From Saccharothrix deserti (GTDB lineage: Bacteria; Actinomycetota; Actinomycetes; Mycobacteriales; Pseudonocardiaceae): 64,000 bases of DNA. Below the pieces are notes generated by a model. The model had not been told where the DNA came from, made no database searches, and worked only from the letters and a program-made list of their open reading frames with translations. Positions 57,715 to 64,000 of the stretch are shown one piece after another. The stretch is from positions 248,001-312,000 of the forward strand of contig NZ_VKAB01000012.1 in NCBI RefSeq assembly GCF_009769385.1. Reading direction: 5' to 3'. Each line of letters opens with the position of its first letter. The stretch's first letter is position 1. A program made the position numbers and the translations under genes.

Positions 57715-60251
57715 CGGGCTGGCGGTTCGACGCGACCCGGTTCGTGGACGAGGTGCTCAAGCCGGTGCAGGACGGCTGGCGCCCGGACGAGGACCTGTTC
57801 CGCGTCTACCTGCTGCCGCACGACGTGACCGACCAGAACACGGTCGAGACCGCGTTGACCGAGGTCGGGAGGCAGTTCACCAAGCAGCAGTACCGCGGGT
57901 TCCGCCGTGCCACGGAGATCCTGCGCGGACAGCACAAGGCGGCGTCCGAGACGCTGCTCGACCCCGCCCGGCGCGGCGCGCACCGCTCGCGGGTCGAGCA
58001 GCGGCAGCGCAAGCTGGCCGCCACCATGCGGCTGCGGCTGCACGACGCGCCCGGTCTGCCGCCGGCCGAGGTCGCCGCGCAGGCCCGCACGCTGAAGGTG
58101 CCGCGCAGCGCGATCCTGGCCGCGTTGGAGGAGAACGGCGTCGGCGAGCGCAAGCCGGTGGACCTGCCCCGCCTGGCCGAACCCGGTCAATGGGCCGAGG
58201 CGCGGGGACACCTGGTGCAGCTCCGGCACGACTCGCTGTGGGACTACCTGTCCGGTCTCGGCGGTCTCGGCACGACCGAACGGCACCTCACGGCGCGGCG
58301 CGAGAAGCTGCGCGTGGCGCGGTCGTCCGACAGCGCGGCGGAGACGACGCTGCTCCGGCTGGTGCAGGGGTGGCTGGAGCGCGGTGACCTGGCCGACGTG
58401 CTGCGGCACGAGGTGGTGAGCCACCTGCTGGACCGGGCGGCCCACGGGTACGCCGAGGCCGTCGAGGCGGCACGGGCGGCGGCGGACCGGCTGCGTGCGC
58501 TGGGGATCGGCACGGACCCGACCGCCGTGGCCTACGCGGTGTGGTGCGACCGCCAGTTCACCGCCGCCCCGGCGGAACCGAGCTGGCAGGAGCACTACCA
58601 GCAGGCGGTGCGCGACCTGCGGCTGCGGACCGCGCTGACCATCCTCGAACAGCAGCCCGCGCTCCCCGACGAGTGGTCGCGCCGCCGTGCCGAGCTGGAA
58701 AAGCGACTGTCCGAACTGGACGCGGAACTCGACCGGTGCCGGGAGCTGGAGCGGACCGACGTGGAGGCGGCCGTGGCCGGCTACCACCGGGTCCGCGAGG
58801 CGCTGGCCGACGACCGGATCGACACCGCGCTGGAACGGTGCCGCCCGGCCGCGCCGCCGTCCGCGAAGGCCGTGGTGCGCGACGGCCGGGTCGTCGTGAC
58901 GTGGGCCGCGAGCGGCGCGACCGCCGGCCGCATCACGTACCGGGTGAGCCGGGGCGACACCGTGCTCGGCGAGTCCGCGGCCGGCGAGGTGGTCGACCCG
59001 GACCCGCCGAGCGGGACACCCCTGACCTACGCCGTGCACACGCTGCGGGACGGCAACCCGTCGGCACGGGCTGCGCGGACCGAGCCCGTCACGGTCCTCG
59101 GTGAGGTGCTCGACCTGGAGGTGCGCGGCGGTTCCGACTCGGTGTCGGGCCGGTGGCGGCTCCCGGACGGCTCGATCGGCGCGCTGGTCACCCGGCACGG
59201 CGCGACGGTCCGCGACACGCACTCGTCCACGTTCGTCGACCACGACGTCCGCCCCGGTGAGACCTACGACTACCGGGTACGGGCGCGTTACCGCCTGCCC
59301 GACGGCTCGGCCGCGCTCAGCGACGGCGTGGTGCGGACCGCGAGCTGCCAGGAGGTGCCGGTCGGCGTCACCGATCTCGTCGCCGAGTTCGACCGGGACG
59401 ACCTGGTGGCGCGGTGGACCCCACCGCCGCGCGGCGACGTCGAGCTGCTGGAGCTGCGAGCCGGTGACGACCCGCCCGCGCCCGAAGTGGTGTCGGTGCA
59501 CCAGGCGCGCCGGCACGGCACACCGGTGCAGGCCGTGACGCTCACTGGCCGGGGAGCGCTGCGCGGAAGGCTGTCCGCGCACGGCAAGCGGCAGACCATC
59601 GTCCCCGTCACGGTGCTCGGCGAACTCGCCGCGATCGGCACCCCGTGCGTGGTGGACGCGCGGCAGAGTTCGGTGACCACGCTGCGCCTGGACCGGTTGG
59701 GTGCGACGGTGCGGCTCACCTGGGAGTGGCCCCGGGGCACGACGGCGGCACGCGTGGTCTGGCGCGAGTCGGTCAAACCGGCCGGGCCGACCGACCCGCA
59801 GGCGTCCTCCCTGGACATCACCAAGGTCGGCTACGACAGCCGCGGCGTCTCGATCTCGGTGCCCGAGGGCGACTACTGGTTCGGCGTCTGCACCGCGCAG
59901 ACCGTCGACGGCGCGCTGAGCTTCGGCCCGCTGGCGCTGCGCCGGGAGTCGACCACGCGGACCGTGCGCTACTCGGTGAAACGCGCCGGGTTCTTCTCCC
60001 GCCGGTGGGCGCTCACCGTGGAGGACGACGAGCCGCCGGGCGTCGTCGTGGTGGCCAAGTCGGGCGTCCGGCCGATGGACGCCGACGACGGCGAGGTGCT
60101 GCTCCGCGTGGACGGGGGCGAGGCGGCGAGCCGTGAGTTCGAGGTGCCGCGGCACCTGCGCCGGCCGGTGCACCTGCGGGCGTTCTCCCTCGACGAGCGC
60201 GTCGTCCTCGTCCCGCTGCGACCGGACCACCAGATCGTCCGAGGAGCCTGA
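57711..60251 (+). CDS. Large scaffold-like protein with coiled coil and FN3-like repeats
   Basis: An 846-residue protein. The first 380 residues are helical: a start with VLKPVQDGWRPDEDLFRVY, then conserved KQQYRGFRRATEILRGQHKA, and coiled coils (RRRAELEKRLSELDAELDRC). From about residue 385 on there are four or five fibronectin-III-like beta domains (VVRDGRVVVTWAASGATAG, RPGETYDYRVRARYRLPDGS). There are no spans or signal peptide, so it is cytoplasmic. GTG overlaps the Hsp70 TGA by 4 bases. I do not know a family name. Directly after Hsp70, it may be the Hsp70 partner or client that holds the GTPase complex. Confidence 0.7.
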   Translation: MTGWRFDATRFVDEVLKPVQDGWRPDEDLFRVYLLPHDVTDQNTVETALTEVGRQFTKQQYRGFRRATEILRGQHKAASETLLDPARRGAHRSRVEQRQRKLAATMRLRLHDAPGLPPAEVAAQARTLKVPRSAILAALEENGVGERKPVDLPRLAEPGQWAEARGHLVQLRHDSLWDYLSGLGGLGTTERHLTARREKLRVARSSDSAAETTLLRLVQGWLERGDLADVLRHEVVSHLLDRAAHGYAEAVEAARAAADRLRALGIGTDPTAVAYAVWCDRQFTAAPAEPSWQEHYQQAVRDLRLRTALTILEQQPALPDEWSRRRAELEKRLSELDAELDRCRELERTDVEAAVAGYHRVREALADDRIDTALERCRPAAPPSAKAVVRDGRVVVTWAASGATAGRITYRVSRGDTVLGESAAGEVVDPDPPSGTPLTYAVHTLRDGNPSARAARTEPVTVLGEVLDLEVRGGSDSVSGRWRLPDGSIGALVTRHGATVRDTHSSTFVDHDVRPGETYDYRVRARYRLPDGSAALSDGVVRTASCQEVPVGVTDLVAEFDRDDLVARWTPPPRGDVELLELRAGDDPPAPEVVSVHQARRHGTPVQAVTLTGRGALRGRLSAHGKRQTIVPVTVLGELAAIGTPCVVDARQSSVTTLRLDRLGATVRLTWEWPRGTTAARVVWRESVKPAGPTDPQASSLDITKVGYDSRGVSISVPEGDYWFGVCTAQTVDGALSFGPLALRRESTTRTVRYSVKRAGFFSRRWALTVEDDEPPGVVVVAKSGVRPMDADDGEVLLRVDGGEAASREFEVPRHLRRPVHLRAFSLDERVVLVPLRPDHQIVRGA

Positions 60252-61351
60252 TGGCGACCACGAAGTGCCCGTACTGCTGGACCACGCACCGCCGCTCCGA
60301 CCTGCAGATGAGCTGCGGCGAACGCTGCGCGGACCAGGCCACCCGGTTCCCCGAGCGCGAGCTGAAGAAGGGCCGCTGCCCGCACGGCAACCTGCCGCAG
60401 AGCCGCCGGGTGTGCCCCGACTGCGGTCGGGACCTGCTGCGCGAGTACATCGACAGCGGCGGTCGCAACATCGCGGTGATCGGGTCGTCGGACTCCGGCA
60501 AGAGCACGTGGGTCGGTGTGCTGGTGCACGAGTTCCAGCGCGGCGAGGTCAGCGCGCGGTTCACCGGCATGTCGCTCGACCTGCTGGGCGAGGCGTCACG
60601 GCTGCGCTACACGCGCGACTTCGCCAAGCCGCTGTTCGAGGAGGGCCGCCCGGTGCAGCCGACGCCGACGGCGCTGCGGTCCACCCCGGAGCCGTTGATG
60701 TTCAGCCTCCGCTTCCGGCAGCAGCGGCGCATCGGCCCGCTGCGCGTCGCGCCGGTGGTGACCGTCTTCTACGACACCGCGGGCGAGGACGTCGCCCGCG
60801 CGCAGGCGATGGACCAGCTCATCAGCTACCTCGACGCCGCCGAGGGGATCATCCTGCTGCTCGACCCGCTGCAGATGCCCAAGGTCCGCGACCTGGTCGG
60901 CGGCACCGCGAAAACCGGCTTCACCGAACAGCTCCACGTGGTGAACCGGCTCGGTGAACTGCTGCGCGAACGCAGCCGCGGCCCGGCAGGCAAGCGGCTG
61001 CGCACTCCACTCGCCGTCGCGCTCACCAAGGTCGACCTGCTGCGCGACACGTTCGGCCCGGAATCGCCGCTGCGCCAACCGTCCCGGCACGACGGCGTCT
61101 ACGACGAGCACGACGGCCGTGACGTCCACGAGGAAGTCCGCAGCTGGCTCGACCGCTGGTACGACCCTGCCTTCGACCGCACCGTCGCCAACACGTTCCA
61201 GACCTACCGGTACTTCGGGATGTCCGCGCTCGGCGCACCGCCGGTCAGCGGCACCCGCCTGTCACCCACCGGTGTGCACCCCTACCGCCTGGAGGACCCC
61301 ATGTTGTGGTTGCTGGCCCGATTCGGGGCGATCAGGACGAGGGGGAAGTGA
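60251..61351 (+). CDS. Zinc-ribbon GTPase of a conflict system (TRAFAC-like)
   Basis: A 366-residue P-loop GTPase. The N-terminal 60 residues carry Cys6, Cys9, Cys22, Cys26, Cys43, Cys55 and Cys58, consistent with one or two zinc-binding units. The G domain has GSSDSGKST (G1, 78-86), DTAGED (G3, 175-180) and TKVD (G4, 259-262). ATG shares a base with the TGA of the scaffold gene, and its own TGA shares a base with the next ATG. Together with the GAP1-like gene that follows it forms the core pair of a GTPase-based system named in comparative-genomics work on bacterial conflict systems. A switch role controlling effectors is likely. Confidence 0.85.
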   Translation: MATTKCPYCWTTHRRSDLQMSCGERCADQATRFPERELKKGRCPHGNLPQSRRVCPDCGRDLLREYIDSGGRNIAVIGSSDSGKSTWVGVLVHEFQRGEVSARFTGMSLDLLGEASRLRYTRDFAKPLFEEGRPVQPTPTALRSTPEPLMFSLRFRQQRRIGPLRVAPVVTVFYDTAGEDVARAQAMDQLISYLDAAEGIILLLDPLQMPKVRDLVGGTAKTGFTEQLHVVNRLGELLRERSRGPAGKRLRTPLAVALTKVDLLRDTFGPESPLRQPSRHDGVYDEHDGRDVHEEVRSWLDRWYDPAFDRTVANTFQTYRYFGMSALGAPPVSGTRLSPTGVHPYRLEDPMLWLLARFGAIRTRGK

Positions 61352-63612
61352 TGGCGGTCCGCCAACTGCACTACACCTCGTGCGAGGACGGCCTGGAGGG
61401 CATCCAGGGCTTCCAGGTCAGCGCGATGACGCCGGGCACCCCGCGCCCGCTGGTGGATCTCGCGGTCCGCGCCAGCGCCTACGAACCGGGCCCGAGCCTG
61501 GTGGGGCGCCTGGACGACCGCGACCTCAGCGGTTTCCCCATCACGTTCGGCTACGTGGCGTCCGGCCGCGCGGCGGCGCTGTTCCAGAGCCGGTACGCGG
61601 GCGCGGACTTCACCGGCCGGATGGGCAACTACTTCGCCCACGCCATGCTGTTCGACGACGTGGAGCGCGAACTCGGCGACGTGCTGCCCATCGACCTGTG
61701 GCGCAGCCGGGCCTGGGTGCACGCCAGGACCAACGGCACCGCGCTGCCCGAGGTGACCTCCCTCGCCCCCGGCGACGAGACGAACCTGCCGAGCACGCGG
61801 CGGTTCCTGGAGCGCCGGGGCGCGACCGACGCGCTGGAACGGGTGCTCGGCGCGACGCAGCGGGCACTGGTGTCCGGTCGGGGCCGGCTGGTGCTGGTGG
61901 TGCCGGACGACCGGTCGGCCGCGCTGTGGCTCGCCGCCACCTGCCGGTCGCTGCCGCACCCGCTGGGACTGCGCGTCTCGTTCACCACGTACACGGCGCG
62001 GCCGGAGGAGTCGAGCGTGCTCGTGAGCTGCACGACTCCGGACGTGCGGCTGCCGACCTACGGTGATTTCACCGCGATCGACCTGACCACCGAACAGCCG
62101 CGTGACGCCGACAGCACGCGGTACGCGTCGGCGCTCGCCCAACTGTGGGACCGCGACGGGGTGTCCGCCGCGCTGGCCCTCGCGGCACAGGCCGACCCGC
62201 ACCTCACCCCCGCGGAGCTGGACAACTTCGCCGTGCTGCTGGAGATGGCGTTCGACCTGCCGGTCGCCGCACCGGCGGACGAGGGCCAGCTGCTCGCCGC
62301 CGTGCGGCTGGCCGTGGACCGGATGCGCAACTGCCTGCCCGTCCACGCCTGGGAGCGGATCGCGGACCACGTGCAGGACAGCGGTGGCCCGGCGGACGTG
62401 GTCGGGTGGTCCGAGGTCCTGCGCACGGCGCGGCACCAGGCCGAACCCGTGCCGTCGAAGCTCTTCGGCGCCTACTTCGTCGCGGCGCTGGGCGTCCGGG
62501 AACGCCTGTGGCTGCCGCAGTTGACGCCGGCGGACCTGGAGGACATCGCGGAGAACGTCGTGCTGCCCGCCCTCACCGCCGCGACGACATCGGCGGTGCT
62601 GGAGCGGCTGGCCGAGCAGCGTCCCCTGGTCGACGCGCTGATCCGGGTGCTGGAGCACAAGCTGGTCGACCAGCGGGAGACCGCACGGCTGGCGACGGCG
62701 CTGCCGCTCCCGGCGGCGCGGATGCTGGTGGACCGGGGCACCGAGCGGATCAGGCTGCTCACCGACATGGCGCTGGCCCGGCACGGCGCGCTCGACAAGG
62801 TGAAGGTGATGGCCGACGCGAGCCGCCTGTACCAGGTGGACTGGCGGCAGTTCGGCTCGGTCCTGTGGCCGGAGGACCCGTCGACCGAGGACTCGATCCG
62901 GCTGCTGCGCCACGTCCCGGAGCAGGTCCTCGTCGACAGCGGGGTGGGCACGCGGATCGTGGCGCGGGCGCTCGACCTCGCGAGCCGGGACAAGCTGGGC
63001 GGCAAGGAGGGCAAGCTCGTCGACGCGCTGCTGCGGTCGCCTCTCGCGGCCCACCTGCGGCAGAGCGACCGGGAGGGGCTGAAAGCGGCCGAGAGCATCG
63101 CGTACCTCCGCGGGGCCGCGCCCGGCCCCGGCAGCGAGAAGGTCGTGCTGTCGAACATCGCGACGGCGGCGTCCATGCGGAACGAGGTGGGCGAACGGCT
63201 GCTGGCCGCGGTGGCGTCGTTCGTCCTGCGCGCGGACCCGAGGCTGCACCGCGACTTGCTCGACAGCGCGCTCGACGAGAACGGGCCGGTGTTCCTGCCC
63301 GCCTACCGGGACGCGGCGGGCGTAAGCCTCGCCACCGCACCGCCGCACCTCGTCGCCGCGGCGGTCGTCGCCTGGCACGGTCTGGTGAACCCGTCGACCA
63401 AGGACGAGCTCATCAACGTGACGCTCGCCACCGCGCTCCGCAAGCGCCGGGCCAAGCACCTGGACCGGATCGGCGAGTCGCTGAAGCCGATGGCGGACGT
63501 GCTCCACGTGTCCGCGCCCAAGCCGGACTGGGCCAAGTGGTGGCGGGACTGGCGGATGCGGCACGAGCGCCGAGGGCTGTTGTCCCTGTTCCGGCGGCGC
63601 GAAAAGGGATGA
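61351..63612 (+). CDS. GAP1-like GTPase-associated protein
   Basis: A 753-residue protein. The N-terminal 250 residues match the GAP1-N2 type domain (VRQLHYTSCEDGLEGIQGFQ ... GYVASGRAAALFQSRYAGAD ... GRMGNYFAHAMLFDD), followed by middle and C-terminal helical regions (LPVHAWERIADHVQDSGGPA; DKVKVMADASRLYQVDWRQF) expected of GAP1-M and GAP1-C. It is soluble, with an Arg-rich end. In such systems GAP1 always neighbours the GTPase and is thought to bind it. ATG overlaps the GTPase TGA by one base. Exact activity is unknown; a role as adaptor between GTPase and effectors is inferred. Confidence 0.85.
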   Translation: MAVRQLHYTSCEDGLEGIQGFQVSAMTPGTPRPLVDLAVRASAYEPGPSLVGRLDDRDLSGFPITFGYVASGRAAALFQSRYAGADFTGRMGNYFAHAMLFDDVERELGDVLPIDLWRSRAWVHARTNGTALPEVTSLAPGDETNLPSTRRFLERRGATDALERVLGATQRALVSGRGRLVLVVPDDRSAALWLAATCRSLPHPLGLRVSFTTYTARPEESSVLVSCTTPDVRLPTYGDFTAIDLTTEQPRDADSTRYASALAQLWDRDGVSAALALAAQADPHLTPAELDNFAVLLEMAFDLPVAAPADEGQLLAAVRLAVDRMRNCLPVHAWERIADHVQDSGGPADVVGWSEVLRTARHQAEPVPSKLFGAYFVAALGVRERLWLPQLTPADLEDIAENVVLPALTAATTSAVLERLAEQRPLVDALIRVLEHKLVDQRETARLATALPLPAARMLVDRGTERIRLLTDMALARHGALDKVKVMADASRLYQVDWRQFGSVLWPEDPSTEDSIRLLRHVPEQVLVDSGVGTRIVARALDLASRDKLGGKEGKLVDALLRSPLAAHLRQSDREGLKAAESIAYLRGAAPGPGSEKVVLSNIATAASMRNEVGERLLAAVASFVLRADPRLHRDLLDSALDENGPVFLPAYRDAAGVSLATAPPHLVAAAVVAWHGLVNPSTKDELINVTLATALRKRRAKHLDRIGESLKPMADVLHVSAPKPDWAKWWRDWRMRHERRGLLSLFRRREKG

Positions 63613-63613
63613 T

Positions 63614-64000
63614 ATGTACGTCATCTTCGTACTGGTGCTGGCCTGCATCGTGCTCGCGATCTCGCCGTACGTCCTGGGTGCCGTCATCGTCATCGGCGCG
63701 GCCGTGGCGTTCTGCATCGGCCTGGTCGAGTACGTCACCGCGGCGTTCGCGGGCTTCGCGCCGTACGGCGCGATCGGGCACCTGAAGATCGAGCCGCCGG
63801 AGCAGTCCGAGACCGGCCCCGACCCGGCGTACCGCAGCTACTACGCCGGTCCGGTGCTGCTCGACTACCGGAAGGTGCTCACCAAGACCTTCGAGCAGAT
63901 GTGGTCCAAGGTCGTCAAGGGCAAGTCGGACGATCAGGTCCTCGCGGTGCCGCCGTCGTTGGTGGACCGCGTGTGGCGGTGGCGGGAGACCACGGAATTA
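63614..64000 (+). CDS. Membrane protein of the conflict operon, N-terminal part
   Basis: The first 129 codons are present; the gene runs off the right edge. Two overlapping hydrophobic segments open it (YVIFVLVLACIVLAISPYVL, GAVIVIGAAVAFCIGLVEYV). A soluble stretch with SYYAGPVLLDYRKVLTKTFE and VVKGKSDDQVLAVPPSLVDR follows. AAGGGATGAT precedes the ATG. It lies one base after the GAP1-like gene stop, so it belongs to the same operon. Its likely job is to fix the GTPase complex to the membrane. No family is recognised from this part. Confidence 0.6.
   Translation, partial: MYVIFVLVLACIVLAISPYVLGAVIVIGAAVAFCIGLVEYVTAAFAGFAPYGAIGHLKIEPPEQSETGPDPAYRSYYAGPVLLDYRKVLTKTFEQMWSKVVKGKSDDQVLAVPPSLVDRVWRWRETTEL

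Noticed and set aside
57462-60230. A 922-codon minus-strand open frame opposite the FN3-like scaffold gene
   Set aside because: The plus-strand gene has overlaps with both neighbours, ribosome coupling and domain structure; the reverse frame is only low-complexity Arg/Gly/Val.

Overview
The window is high-GC DNA (third codon positions nearly all G or C). GTG and TTG starts, ATGA/GTGA start-stop overlaps and several apparently leaderless promoters are common. With geosmin synthase, an IdeR/DmdR-type iron box, a BTAD regulator, an MmpS-like protein and FHA-ABC/TIR/GTPase conflict genes, this points to a filamentous actinomycete. Pseudonocardiales (Saccharothrix, Lentzea or Actinosynnema-like) is my guess from overall gene style. 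I see no tRNA or rRNA gene, no CRISPR array, no insertion sequence and no phage gene.

Regions. 1-1.3 kb: the 5' part of geosmin synthase and an SRPBCC protein. 1.4-5.2 kb: an iron-siderophore importer (ATPase, lipoprotein, FhuB-like fused permease) behind an iron box. 5.4-10.4 kb: an MFS exporter, an HTH-TM-ricin protein, a TetR/hydrolase pair with three visible operators, and a SnoaL-like protein. 10.5-15.2 kb: a eukaryal/archaeal-type histidyl-tRNA synthetase, a secreted serine hydrolase and a membrane sulfatase. 15.2-22.7 kb: a compact pterin/pyrimidine locus. 23-31 kb: an MmpS-like protein, a BTAD-NTPase regulator, a deletion scar joining a peptidase gene to a response-regulator gene, an unknown leaderless gene, an ATP-grasp enzyme and an HD nucleotidase. 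31-37.6 kb: a LacI-controlled sugar ABC importer divergent from a GH42 beta-galactosidase, followed by the stump of a secreted sugar-binding protein. 37.7-41.1 kb: a PadR/HAAS pair and a TetR/DUF418 pair. 41-64 kb: a conflict-system island.

The two most interesting parts are the pterin/pyrimidine locus and the island. The locus combines a GTP cyclohydrolase II whose Tyr equivalent to E. coli Tyr105 is His, a creatininase-family amidohydrolase (the superfamily of archaeal ArfB formamide hydrolase), a RibD-type reductase and a PTPS-fold protein that lacks the usual Cys and one zinc His. It also holds a GT4 glycosyltransferase, a methyltransferase, an MDR dehydrogenase, a CDP-alcohol phosphatidyltransferase and a UPF0104-like membrane protein. 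It looks like a dedicated pathway to an unknown product, starting from GTP.

The island (about 41-64 kb, running off the right edge) has three TIR-transmembrane proteins. One operon encodes a coiled-coil protein, a membrane protein, an OmpA-like lipoprotein and an FHA-ABC transporter whose N-terminus repeats the coiled-coil protein. Another, tightly coupled, encodes VWA, lidless Hsp70, an FN3-like scaffold, a zinc-ribbon GTPase, a GAP1-like GTPase-associated protein and a membrane protein. I infer a membrane-associated, NTP-dependent immunity or stress system with NAD-cleaving TIR effectors. No function is shown directly by sequence alone.
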